Assembly (NCBI RefSeq): GCF_030815485.1
Contig: NZ_JAUSWV010000002.1
Location: 1,178,001 to 1,242,000 of the forward strand
Length of the DNA: 64,000 nt
From: Streptomyces rishiriensis
GTDB lineage: Bacteria > Actinomycetota > Actinomycetes > Streptomycetales > Streptomycetaceae
Direction of reading: 5' to 3'
Notes under the pieces: generated by a model
What the model was told of the DNA's origin: nothing
Databases searched by the model: none
Seen by the model: only the letters and a program-made list of their open reading frames with translations
In this document: piece by piece, positions 10,506-19,610 of the stretch
Layout of the letters: each line of letters begins with the position of its first letter
Position numbering within the stretch: the first letter of the stretch is position 1
Program-made: the position numbers and the translations under genes

Positions 10506-11105
10506 GTGGAACGAACGAGGAACCTTCCTGGCCGACGACGGATCCTGAAGGGCGCCGCCCTCGCCGCCGTTCCGTACGCGCTGCTGCCCGAGGCGCGGGC
10601 GGGCGCCGGGCCCCGGACCGTCGACTACCCGCTCGCCGAATGGCTGCCCGCGCACGCCGCCAACCGCACGGCGGCGAACCGTCCCGCCGGCCGTCCCGTC
10701 GACCGGGTCGTCATCCACGTCACGCAGACCCTGTACGCGAAGGCCCTGACCGTGTTTCAGAACCCGCGGAAGAAGGTGTCCGCCCATTACCTCGTCCGCT
10801 CCGTGGACGGTCATGTGGCGCAGTGTGTGCGCGAGGCCGACGTCGCCTGGCATGCGGGGAACTGGGACTACAACACCCGCAGCATCGGCATCGAACACGA
10901 AGGGTGGGTGGACAGACCGGCCTTCTTCACCGACGCCCTCTACGAGGGATCCGCCCGGCTGACGGCCTCGGTCTGCGACCGGTACGGCATCCCGAAGGAC
11001 CGGGCGCACATCATCGGTCACTACGAGGTGCCGGGCACCGATCACACCGATCCCGGCCCGAACTGGGACTGGGTCCGCTACCTGAGACTCGTGGGCCGCG
11101 CCTGA
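10506..11105 (+). CDS. Tat-exported N-acetylmuramoyl-L-alanine amidase
   Basis: A 199-residue Amidase_2/PGRP-type zinc hydrolase that cuts the bond between N-acetylmuramic acid and the peptide stem of peptidoglycan. The N-terminus RRRILKGAALAAVPYALLPEARAGA is a twin-arginine signal, so it is exported folded. Catalytic features: the zinc His in VVIHVTQT, the segment VSAHYLV, WHAGNWDYNTRSIGIEHEG, and the second zinc His in HYEVPGTDHTDPG with the usual DPGPNWDW ending. The start is the GTG at 10506 behind AAAGGCGA; an upstream in-frame start would hide the signal peptide. It is a stand-alone gene, probably for wall turnover. Confidence 0.9.
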   Translation: MERTRNLPGRRRILKGAALAAVPYALLPEARAGAGPRTVDYPLAEWLPAHAANRTAANRPAGRPVDRVVIHVTQTLYAKALTVFQNPRKKVSAHYLVRSVDGHVAQCVREADVAWHAGNWDYNTRSIGIEHEGWVDRPAFFTDALYEGSARLTASVCDRYGIPKDRAHIIGHYEVPGTDHTDPGPNWDWVRYLRLVGRA

Positions 11106-11220
11106 CCGGACCGGGCGGAGAGCCGATGGCCACGTTCGGCGCGGCCTCGTCCGAACGGTTGTCGGTCAGCGCCTGCGGAGTGACGATGTCTCCAGCCGTA
11201 TCGCCTTCCGGGAGGACGAG

Positions 11221-12489
11221 TTGACCGATCCCTGGGTGGCCCTGGAACCGGGTGCCGACCCTGCCGAGCGGGCGCGGATCCTGCGGCGGGCGCACGAGAC
11301 GTTCACCGAGGCGGGAACGATGCCGCGGCCGGTGCGCGCGGTCGTGGCGGATTCCTGGCGTCGGTCCGCGCGAGCCGGCGTCGGTCCCGACGGCACGGCG
11401 AGCGTCGAGCTGACCGACGGCGACCTCGGCACCTACCGGTCCGAGCATCCGCTGGCACGGGTGATGCCGTTGTTCCGTGAGCTGATGGGCACGTTCGCCG
11501 CCGACGGAGAGCATCTGCTGGCGGTGTGCGACGCGCACGGCAGGCTGCTGTGGGTCGAGGGACACGCGGCGACCCGACGGCAGGCGGGGCGGATGAACTT
11601 CGTGCCGGGCGCGCGATGGGCGGAGAGCGCCGTCGGGACGAACGCGCCGGGCACAGCGGTCGCCCTGGACCGTCCGGTGCAGGTGTTCGCGGCCGAGCAC
11701 TTCATCCGGCGGGTGCAGCCCTGGACGTGTGCCGCCGCCCCGGTGCACGATCCCCGGACCGGGCGGGTGCTGGGCGCCGTGGACATCACGGGCGGGGACG
11801 GGCTGGCGCATCCGCACAGCCTGGGCTTCGTACAGGCGGTCGCCCGGGCCGCGGAGGCGCACCTGGCGCTGCTCGCCCCGGAACGGCCGGCCGTCGACCC
11901 ACCGCGGCTGACCGTGCTGGGCCGGGACGAGGCGCGTCTGGTCACCGGCGGCCGTGACATCAGGCTGAGCCGCCGGCACAGCGAGATCCTGGTACTGCTG
12001 GCCCGTCATCCCGAGGGGCTCACGGGCGACGAGCTGCTGTGCGCGCTGTACGAGGACGAGTCGGTCACCCCCGTGACGCTGCGGGCCGAACTCGCCCGGC
12101 TGCGCGGGGTGCTCGGACCCGGGCTGCTGGCATCGCGTCCCTACCGGCTCACCGTCGGGTGCGAGTCGGACGTCGCCGTCGTCGAACGAAGGCTGGCGGC
12201 CGGCGCGGTCATGGGCGCCGTGACCGCGTACACCGGGCCGCCGCTGCCGTCGTCCCGGGCGCCGGCGGTGGCGCGGCTCGGGCGCCGTCTCGCCGAGGGG
12301 CTGCGCGCCGCGCTGATCGCCTGCGGCGACCCCGATCTGCTGGCGGACTGGGCGCACGCGCCGTGGGGCGAGGACGACCTCGACGTGTGGCGGGCGCTCG
12401 TGGCGGCCCGCCCCACGGCCGCGATACGGGCTCGCCTGGCGTCCCTTGAGTCCGAACTGACGGCGCCCACCGGACGGCCGCACTCCTAG
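11221..12489 (+). CDS. GAF-domain transcriptional regulator next to aldehyde dehydrogenase
   Basis: A 422-residue regulator. The N-terminal part resembles the sensor half of AcoR-like activators: ARILRRAHETF, VVADSWRRSARAGV, then a GAF domain (about residues 75-210) with FVPGARWAESAVGTNAPGTA and the conserved WTCAAAPVHDPRTG. It lacks the sigma-54 ATPase; instead a C-terminal winged helix follows (about 240-310, LSRRHSEILVLLARHPEGLTGDELLCALY). The start is the TTG at 11221, directly after GGGAGGACGAG. Proteins of this type typically sit before an aldehyde dehydrogenase gene and control it, as here, although a 450-bp repeat-filled gap separates them. The ligand is unknown. Confidence 0.82.
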   Translation: MTDPWVALEPGADPAERARILRRAHETFTEAGTMPRPVRAVVADSWRRSARAGVGPDGTASVELTDGDLGTYRSEHPLARVMPLFRELMGTFAADGEHLLAVCDAHGRLLWVEGHAATRRQAGRMNFVPGARWAESAVGTNAPGTAVALDRPVQVFAAEHFIRRVQPWTCAAAPVHDPRTGRVLGAVDITGGDGLAHPHSLGFVQAVARAAEAHLALLAPERPAVDPPRLTVLGRDEARLVTGGRDIRLSRRHSEILVLLARHPEGLTGDELLCALYEDESVTPVTLRAELARLRGVLGPGLLASRPYRLTVGCESDVAVVERRLAAGAVMGAVTAYTGPPLPSSRAPAVARLGRRLAEGLRAALIACGDPDLLADWAHAPWGEDDLDVWRALVAARPTAAIRARLASLESELTAPTGRPHS

Positions 12490-12599
12490 GCCGGCCCGGA
12501 CCTCCACGAGCGGGGCGACCACGGGCACCCACGAGCGGGGTGACCAGAGGCGAGCCGTCCACGAGCAGGACACCCGCAAGCGAGCCGTCCGTCCACCGG

Positions 12600-12800
12600 C
12601 GGGGCGACCAGAGGCGGCACGTCAGCACGCCGGGCGACCTGAGACAGGGCGTCAGCACGCCGGGCCACAGCGACGCGGCGCCGGCACACGGGCCACCAGA
12701 GACGGGACGTCAGCACACGAGGCCACCAGAGGCAGGACGTCAGCACCCGGAGCGACCAGAGAACGGACGTCAGCAGGCCGGGCGTCAGCACACGGGGCAC
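12600..12800. repeat. Degenerate ~30-bp tandem repeat tract
   Basis: The octamer CGTCAGCA occurs at 12620, 12650, 12708, 12738, 12768 and 12783, and ACCAGAG at 12607, 12695, 12725 and 12755, so steps are 30, 30 or about 60 bp with one half-step. Units are only partly alike. A looser prelude (CACGAGCGGGG at about 12507 and 12530) starts just after the upstream stop codon. A 30-bp step keeps all six frames open with 10-residue repeats, but no start, ribosome site or codon bias supports a protein. The repeats are too diverged for a CRISPR array. Confidence 0.75.
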
Positions 12801-12941
12801 TGATCGCGGGGCCTCGACGTGCGTGCGCCGCGCGTCAACGCGTGCCGGCGGGCTGCGCAACGTGGATGCAACGTCCGTTTCCCTAGCCTCCGCGCAGAGC
12901 TGCCCAACGGCGGGCAGCGCTGCTGAGGGAGGCAGAGCAGG

Positions 12942-14465
12942 ATGACCCGTTACGCGGCGCCCGGAACCGAGGGCGCGATCGTCTCCTACCAGGCCCGCTA
13001 CGACCACTACATCGGCGGCGAGTACGTGCCCCCGGCTCGGGGCCAGTACTTCGACAACCCCTCTCCGGTGAACGGGGAGACGTTCACCGAGGTGGCGCGC
13101 GGTACGGCGGAGGACGTGGAGCGGGCGCTCGACGCGGCGCACGCGGCCGCGCCGGGCTGGGGCCGCACCTCGGCCACCGAACGCTCCGACATCCTGCTGA
13201 AGATCGCCGACCGGATGGAGGCGCGGCTGGAACCCCTGGCGGTCGCGGAGAGCTGGGAGAACGGCAAACCCGTCCGCGAGACGCTGGCCGCGGACATCCC
13301 CCTGGCCATCGACCACTTCCGTTACTTCGCCGGCGCGGTCCGGGCGCAGGAGGGGTCGCTCAGCGAGGTCGACGACGACACGGTGGCGTACCACTTCCAC
13401 GAGCCGCTCGGCGTCGTCGCGCAGATCATCCCGTGGAACTTCCCGATCCTGATGGCCACGTGGAAGCTCGCGCCGGCCCTCGCCGCGGGCAACACGGTGG
13501 TCATCAAGCCCGCCGAGCAGACGCCTGTCTCCCTCCACTACTGGATGAGCCTGGTCGCCGATCTGCTGCCCCCGGGCGTGGTGAACATCGTCAACGGCTT
13601 CGGCGAGGAGGCGGGCAAGCCCCTCGCGTCCAGTCCGCGCGTGGCGAAGATCGCGTTCACGGGCGAGACGTCGACGGGGCGGCTGATCATGCAGTACGCC
13701 TCACAGAACCTCAAGCCCGTCACGCTGGAACTGGGCGGCAAGTCGCCGAACATCTTCTTCGACGACGTATGGGAGAAGGACGACGACCTGCGGGACAAGG
13801 CGCTCGAGGGCTTCACCATGTTCGCCCTGAACCAGGGCGAGGTGTGCACCTGCCCGTCCCGTGGCCTGATCCAGCGCGGCAACTACGGCGACTTCGTCGA
13901 AGCGGCCGTCGCCCGAACCGAGCTGATCAAGCCCGGCCATCCGCTGGACACCGACACGATGATCGGCGCCCAGGCGTCCAGCGACCAGCTCACCAAGATC
14001 CTCTCGTACATCGACATCGGCAGGGAGGAGGGGGCCAAGATCCTCACCGGTGGTGAACGCGTCGAGTACGAAGGTGACTTGAAGGGGGGCTACTACGTCC
14101 GCCCGACGATCTTCGAGGGCGACAACCGCATGCGGGTCTTCCAGGAGGAGATCTTCGGACCGGTGGTCTCGGTGGCCTCGTTCGACGACTTCGACGACGC
14201 CATCAAGATCGCGAACGACACGCTGTACGGCCTGGGGGCGGGCGTGTGGACGCGGGACATCAACACGGCGTACCGCGCGGGACGGGCGATCCAGGCCGGT
14301 CGCGTCTGGACGAACTGCTACCACGCGTACCCGGCACACGCCGCCTTCGGCGGCTACAAGCAGTCAGGCATCGGCCGCGAGACGCACAAGATGATGCTGG
14401 AGCACTACCAGCAGACGAAGAACCTGCTGGTGTCGTACTCGCCGAAGAAGCTGGGGTTCTTCTAG
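12942..14465 (+). CDS. NAD-dependent aldehyde dehydrogenase
   Basis: A 507-residue class-typical aldehyde dehydrogenase that oxidises aldehydes to acids with NAD(P)+. Seen: the substrate-tunnel and cofactor segments [21 protein letters not shown] and IKPAEQTP, the Rossmann turn FTGETSTGR, the general-base Glu in LELGGKSPN, and the catalytic Cys302 in [11 protein letters not shown]. The [11 protein letters not shown] form is that of the AldA/ExaC/AcoD-like acetaldehyde dehydrogenases, so short aliphatic aldehydes are likely substrates. The C-terminal [15 protein letters not shown] is intact. The ATG at 12942 follows GAGGCAGAG. It is probably controlled by the upstream GAF regulator and ends at a strong hairpin. 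Confidence 0.95.
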   Translation: MTRYAAPGTEGAIVSYQARYDHYIGGEYVPPARGQYFDNPSPVNGETFTEVARGTAEDVERALDAAHAAAPGWGRTSATERSDILLKIADRMEARLEPLAVAESWENGKPVRETLAADIPLAIDHFRYFAGAVRAQEGSLSEVDDDTVAYHFHEPLGVVAQIIPWNFPILMATWKLAPALAAGNTVVIKPAEQTPVSLHYWMSLVADLLPPGVVNIVNGFGEEAGKPLASSPRVAKIAFTGETSTGRLIMQYASQNLKPVTLELGGKSPNIFFDDVWEKDDDLRDKALEGFTMFALNQGEVCTCPSRGLIQRGNYGDFVEAAVARTELIKPGHPLDTDTMIGAQASSDQLTKILSYIDIGREEGAKILTGGERVEYEGDLKGGYYVRPTIFEGDNRMRVFQEEIFGPVVSVASFDDFDDAIKIANDTLYGLGAGVWTRDINTAYRAGRAIQAGRVWTNCYHAYPAHAAFGGYKQSGIGRETHKMMLEHYQQTKNLLVSYSPKKLGFF

Positions 14466-14890
14466 ACCCGGAAAGAGGGCGCCCGGCCGGGCACGACGCC
14501 CGTCGGGCGCCCTCGCGCCGACCGAGCTGTGTCGGCTGCCGGCAACCGGCCTCCGCCGCTGTCCGCGGGAACGGTCACAGGGCAGCCACAGGGCAGGTCT
14601 CGGGGCAGGTCTCGGGCCGCCTGGGTCTCTTCCCGGACATCCGAACCGCGAAGGCCGGCCGTTCTGCGCTCGTCGCCGTCCGTCTTCGGCGCCCCGTCGA
14701 CATGCGCCGCCTCGACGGTCGGGCAGGCCCTGCCCCCGCACTTCGAGCACCGGCGGTTCTCGTCCGCGGCCCCTCGAGGCACCGACGTGATCACGTCGTG
14801 CGCCTCGCCGTCCGGGTCGATCGGCCTGCCCGCCTCGGGCACCCACAGTGGCACGCCGTAGTGCGCGAACCCGGCAAGTCGGTGCCGCAC
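14462..14890 (-). CDS. Possible small zinc-ribbon-like hypothetical protein
   Basis: A 142-codon frame with GTG start after CCGGAG. The first ~75 codons have strong G/C third-position bias and an ordinary composition ([22 protein letters not shown]), and a CSKCGGRAC motif could bind zinc. After that the bias weakens and the frame runs through the terminator of the aldehyde dehydrogenase to a stop two bases from that gene's end. The real protein may therefore be shorter or the 3' end decayed. I do not recognise the family. It is convergent with its left neighbour and divergent from the polysaccharide leader. Confidence 0.45.
   Translation of the reverse strand: MRHRLAGFAHYGVPLWVPEAGRPIDPDGEAHDVITSVPRGAADENRRCSKCGGRACPTVEAAHVDGAPKTDGDERRTAGLRGSDVREETQAARDLPRDLPCGCPVTVPADSGGGRLPAADTARSARGRPTGVVPGRAPSFRV
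14475..14514 (+). terminator. Hairpin terminator after aldehyde dehydrogenase
   Basis: A perfect 11-bp stem GAGGGCGCCCG (14475-14485) pairing with 14504-14514 lies 9 bp after the stop. The 18-base loop is itself G+C-rich and can form a second smaller pairing. Confidence 0.8.
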
Positions 14891-15003
14891 CGGGCTCCGG
14901 GGACGGCGGTCACAGGTCGCCGATCACTCCGCGTACAGGCCGCCGCCGCGGGCCGGACGAGCTGCCGGAGCGTGCGGTGGCCTGGATGCACCCGTGGGCG
15001 GAT

Positions 15004-15340
15004 GCCGATCGGTGGATCAAGTCCCAAAGCTTGAACACAAATTACACACATCCTCTCTTCATACTGGCCTCGATGGTCTAGATTGACCGTGCTTCAGCTG
15101 TTCGGACACGAGGCGACCCATAATTGTCTATAGGTCCGGCGCTACGGGATGCCTGCGGTCGCGGCCCCGCGCCAGACGTGGGGGTGAGCAACTCTTCGAG
15201 CCCGAGAGGGCCTTGGGTGCGGGGAGCACCCCAGGTTTCGATCGGTTCCCGTACACCTCGAGAGTCCGGCAGGAACGCGGCGCTGCTGCCGCCAGGGTGG
15301 GATGGTCAAGCACCTCTGAAACACCCGATATGTCATGCGC
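15004..15340 (+). promoter_or_regulatory. Promoter and long leader of the polysaccharide operon
   Basis: The stretch 15021-15135 is markedly richer in A+T than anything nearby (AAGCTTGAAC, AAATTACACACA, CATACTGG, CATAATTGTCTATAGG) and very likely holds the promoter. I could not assign a -35/-10 pair with normal spacing: TTGAAC (15031) to CATACT (15060) leaves 23 bp. After it comes a leader of roughly 300 nt without a supported gene. It contains a hairpin at 15211-15235 (GGGTGC/GCACCC with a 5-base loop), then the repeated element at 15341-15447. No known riboswitch consensus was recognised. Confidence 0.5.
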
Positions 15341-15447
15341 GGGGGGGCTCCCGCAGGGAGGGAACAGCGCGGCGCGGCGGGAGGCGGGGGCCTCCCGAGG
15401 GGAGCAACAGTGCGGGGGGCGGGGGCCCCCCGGGGGGAGGAACAGTG
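15341..15447 (+). repeat. Three tandem hairpin + Shine-Dalgarno units before gene 1
   Basis: Each unit is a G+C hairpin followed by a Shine-Dalgarno-like purine run and AACAG. Unit 1: CTCCC/GGGAG stem then GGGAGGGAACAG (to 15367). Unit 2: GGGAGGC/GCCTCCC stem (15379-15396) then GAGGGGAGCAACAGTG (15397-15412). Unit 3: G6-C-G5-C6 (15414-15431) then GGGGGGAGGAACAGTG (15432-15447), whose GTG is the chosen start of the sugar transferase. In unit 3 the C6 run can pair with either the upstream G6 or the G6 of the ribosome site, so the two pairings exclude each other. A related element precedes the second gene. Confidence 0.7.
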
Positions 15448-15451
15448 TTAG
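15410..15451 (+). CDS. Possible 13-residue leader peptide
   Basis: The GTG at the end of hairpin unit 2 opens a 13-codon frame (VRGAGAPRGEEQC) with its own GAGGGGAG ribosome site. Its TAG stop (15449-15451) overlaps the start of the sugar transferase, so termination would place ribosomes at GTG 15445. Only position and ribosome site support it; there is no homology. Confidence 0.25.
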   Translation: MRGAGAPRGEEQC

Positions 15452-16968
15452 GCGAACACGTCGAACCACTGGGGGACCTGGGGAGTTCCGTGCGGCAAGG
15501 GGGGCTGGTCAGTCCCTTTCCGTCGGCGGGCGAACGGATGGCGAGCGGCGCGATCAGCCCGCCCGCGATCGACTGGGAGCAGCGGTACCGCCGTTCCGTG
15601 ATCACCACCGACACCGTGGCCACCGCCCTGGTGGTGGCGGCGATCGGCAACTTCTTCGGGGCCCGGGACGCGGCCAACTGGCACGAGAAGTGGGGAATCC
15701 TCGCGTTCGGCACCGAACTGCTGGTGCTGGGGGCGCTTGCGGTGAGCCGGTCCTGGGCTCCGGCCGTGCTCGGCCAGGGTGCCGAGGAATTCCGTCGGCT
15801 CGGACGCTCGCTGTTCACGGCGACCGTCGTACTGGCACTGGGCGGGATCGCCCTCACGTCGCGCAACATCAAGCTCTGGATCTTCGTCGCGATCCCCGCG
15901 ATCGCGCTCGTCACCATGACCGCGCGGTATCTGCTGCGCCTCTGGCTGCACAAACAGCGCAAGGAAGGACGGTGCCTGAGACCGGTGCTCGCTGCCGGCA
16001 GCCCGGCCACCGTGCGCGACCTGATCAACCGGACCCGCAAGTTCCCGCACCTCGGCTGGCGGGTGGATGCGGTGTGCACGACGGACGGTCTCGGGCTCGA
16101 CGGCGACCAGTTGGACGGAGTGCCGGTCGTCGGCCGGCTGGCGGAGGTCGCGGGCCACGTCCGCCGCGACGGCTACCGTGTCGTCGCCGTCACACCGGAC
16201 CCGCACTGGTCACCGGACCGGCTGCAACGGCTGGCCTGGAACCTCGAAGGCAGCGACGCCGAGATGGTCGTGGCCCCTGTGCTGATGGAGGTGGCCGGCC
16301 CGCGGCTGCACGTCGACGCGGTGCTCGGAATCCCGCTACTGCGGGTCAGCATGCCGACGTTCAGCGGTGGCCGCCGGGCGGTCAAAGGGGTGGTCGACCG
16401 CATAGGCGCAACGATTCTGCTGGTGCTGTTCGCGCCGCTGATGATGTTCGTCGCGCTCCTCGTGATGCTGGACAGCCGGGGCGGGGCGTTCTACCGCCAG
16501 CGACGAGTCGGCAAGGACGGCCGCGAGTTCACCATTCTCAAGTTCCGCACCATGGTCGCCGGGGCCGACCGGGCACGTGCCGAGCTGGCCGGCCGCAACG
16601 AGGGCGCCGGCCTGCTGTTCAAGCTCCGCCGGGACCCACGGGTGACCCGGCTGGGAACAGTGCTGCGCCGGTACTCGATCGACGAGCTCCCGCAGCTTCT
16701 CAACGTGCTCACCGGATCGATGTCGCTCGTCGGTCCGCGGCCCCCGTTACCGGAGGAGTCCGCCGCGTACGGCCCGGACATCCGGCGGCGGTTGCTGGTC
16801 AAGCCCGGTCTCACCGGCCTGTGGCAGATCAGCGGACGCAGCGACCTGTCGTGGGAGGAGGCGGTGCGACTGGACCTGCGGTACGTGGAGGACTGGTCGC
16901 TCGCCCTGGACACAGTGATCTTGTGGAAGACGCTGCGTGCGGTGCTCTACGGGCAGGGGGCCTACTGA
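15445..16968 (+). CDS. Polyprenyl-phosphate sugar-1-phosphate transferase (priming enzyme)
   Basis: First gene of the polysaccharide operon. It transfers a sugar 1-phosphate from a nucleotide sugar to undecaprenyl phosphate in the inner leaflet, starting repeat-unit assembly. At 507 residues it has the WbaP/CpsE layout: four or so N-terminal membrane helices (about residues 50-170), a soluble CoA-binding-like central domain, one membrane helix (about 320-340), and the catalytic Bac_transf domain with YRQRRVGKDGREFTILKFRTM, DELPQLLNVLTGSMSLVGPRP and KPGLTGLWQISGRSDLSW. The GTG at 15445 has an ideal GGGGGGAGG site; an ATG at 15538 is the alternative. Odd: in-frame TTA codons at codon 2 (15448) and codon 435 (16747), so translation may need the bldA tRNA. 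Confidence 0.92.
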   Translation: MLGEHVEPLGDLGSSVRQGGLVSPFPSAGERMASGAISPPAIDWEQRYRRSVITTDTVATALVVAAIGNFFGARDAANWHEKWGILAFGTELLVLGALAVSRSWAPAVLGQGAEEFRRLGRSLFTATVVLALGGIALTSRNIKLWIFVAIPAIALVTMTARYLLRLWLHKQRKEGRCLRPVLAAGSPATVRDLINRTRKFPHLGWRVDAVCTTDGLGLDGDQLDGVPVVGRLAEVAGHVRRDGYRVVAVTPDPHWSPDRLQRLAWNLEGSDAEMVVAPVLMEVAGPRLHVDAVLGIPLLRVSMPTFSGGRRAVKGVVDRIGATILLVLFAPLMMFVALLVMLDSRGGAFYRQRRVGKDGREFTILKFRTMVAGADRARAELAGRNEGAGLLFKLRRDPRVTRLGTVLRRYSIDELPQLLNVLTGSMSLVGPRPPLPEESAAYGPDIRRRLLVKPGLTGLWQISGRSDLSWEEAVRLDLRYVEDWSLALDTVILWKTLRAVLYGQGAY

Positions 16969-16999
16969 TGCGCGGGAGTCGTCCGGCCGGTGCACGGAC

Positions 17000-17038
17000 G
17001 GCAGGCCGCAAGGGCCTGCCTGGGGGGAGGAACGTGTC
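17000..17038 (+). promoter_or_regulatory. Hairpin + Shine-Dalgarno element before gene 2
   Basis: A perfect 8-bp stem GGCAGGCC (17000-17007) with 17013-17020 and a 5-base loop is followed at once by TGGGGGGAGGAACGTGTC and the ATG at 17039. The run GGGGGGAGGAAC(A)GTG is the same as in unit 3 before gene 1, though the stem sequence differs. The repeated design suggests shared translational control. Confidence 0.6.
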
Positions 17039-18344
<1,306 letters not shown>

Positions 18345-18355
<11 letters not shown>

Positions 18356-19610
18356 AAGAGGAAGCACCGACCGGCCGGACCGGCGCGCGCTGGTCCTGGT
18401 GGAGAACCTGTCGGTGCCGTTCGACCGGCGGGTGTGGCAGGAGTGCACGACGCTGCGCGACGCGGGCTGGACGGTGCACGTCATCTGTCCCCAGGGGAGC
18501 AAGCGGGACACGGAGCCGGAGGCGGAGATCGACGGGGTGCGGATCCACCGCTATCCGTTGCGCGCGGCCACCGGAGGGCCGGCCGGCTACCTGCGGGAGT
18601 ACGGATCGGCGTTGTGGCACACGGTCCGGCTGGCCCGCAAGGTCGGCCCGGTCGACGTGGTGCACGCTTGCAACCCGCCCGACCTGCTGTTCCTGCCGGC
18701 ACGGTGGCTGAAGCGGCGCGGCGCGCGGTTCGTCTTCGATCAGCACGACCTGGTACCCGAGCTGTACCTCTCCCGCTTCGACCGCGGCAAGGACCTCCTC
18801 TACCGCGCCGTGTGCGCGCTGGAACGGCTGACCTACCGGGCCGCGGACGTCGTGCTCGCCACGAACGAGAGCTACCGGGACGTCGCGGTGCGCCGTGGCG
18901 GCCGGCGGCCGGAGGACGTCTTCGTGGTGCGCAGCGCTCCCGACACGGACCGGTTCCACCCCGTACCGCCCGAGCCGGAGCTGAAGCGCGGCAAGCCGCA
19001 TCTGCTGTGCTACCTCGGCGTCATGGGGCCGCAGGACGGCGTCGACTACGCCTTGCGGGCTCTCGCGAAGCTGCGCGACGAGTTCGGACGGACCGACTGG
19101 CACGCGGTGTTCGTCGGCGCCGGCGACACCTTCGACGCGATGGTGGAGCTGTCCGGGCGGCTCGGGCTCTCGGAGCAGGTGCAGTTCACCGGGCGCATTC
19201 CGGACGCCGACCTGGTGCGCTACCTGTCCACCGCGGACGTGTGCCTCTCCCCCGACCCCCGCAATCCGCTCAACGACGTGTCGACCATGAACAAGGTCCT
19301 GGAGTACATGGTGATGGGCCGGCCGATCGTCTCGTTCGACCTCCGGGAGGCGCGGGTCTCCGCCGGGGACGCCGCCGTCTACGCGCCCGCCAACGACGAG
19401 GCCGCGTTCGCCGGACTCGTCGCGCTGCTGCTGGACGATCCGGAGAAGCGGGCCCAGATGGGCAAGATCGGTCAGGAGCGGATCGGCGGGCCGCTGGCCT
19501 GGCGGAACTCGCAAGCGTCGCTGCTCGCCGCCTACGCCGCCGCCTGCCGGGACCACACTCCGGTGTCCGCGGACCACCCGGACCGGGCAGGGAAGAGGCC
19601 GCGCCGTTGA
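18345..19610 (+). CDS. GT4-family glycosyltransferase
   Basis: Cytoplasmic GT-B glycosyltransferase, 421 residues, adding a sugar to the lipid-linked repeat unit. The N-terminal VENLSVPFDRRVWQECTTLRDAGW and VDVVHACNPPDLLFLP, and C-terminal LLCYLGVMGPQDGVDYALRAL and SPDPRNPLNDVSTMNKVLEYMVMGRPIVSFD, are typical of a WcaI/PimB-related group found in exopolysaccharide loci. The TTG at 18345 overlaps the dehydrogenase gene by 11 bp; no better start with a ribosome site is seen before the conserved N-terminus. Donor and acceptor sugars cannot be predicted. Confidence 0.88.

Noticed and set aside
12600..12800. CRISPR array
   Set aside because: Units are not identical, spacers are not distinct and no cas genes are present.
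12540..12803. 87-codon plus frame over the 30-bp repeats, with GRQHT-type repeats
   Set aside because: The repeat step of 30 bp keeps every frame open, so openness proves nothing. There is no ribosome site and composition is low-complexity.
15000..15340. Known riboswitch (c-di-AMP ydaO type or cobalamin) before the polysaccharide operon
   Set aside because: I could not match the conserved core of either class by eye; a covariance-model search would be decisive.
15124..15444. N-terminal extension of the sugar transferase to 15124
   Set aside because: The extra ~107 residues are Gly/Arg/Pro-rich and translate the hairpin repeats. The GTG at 15445 has an ideal ribosome site.
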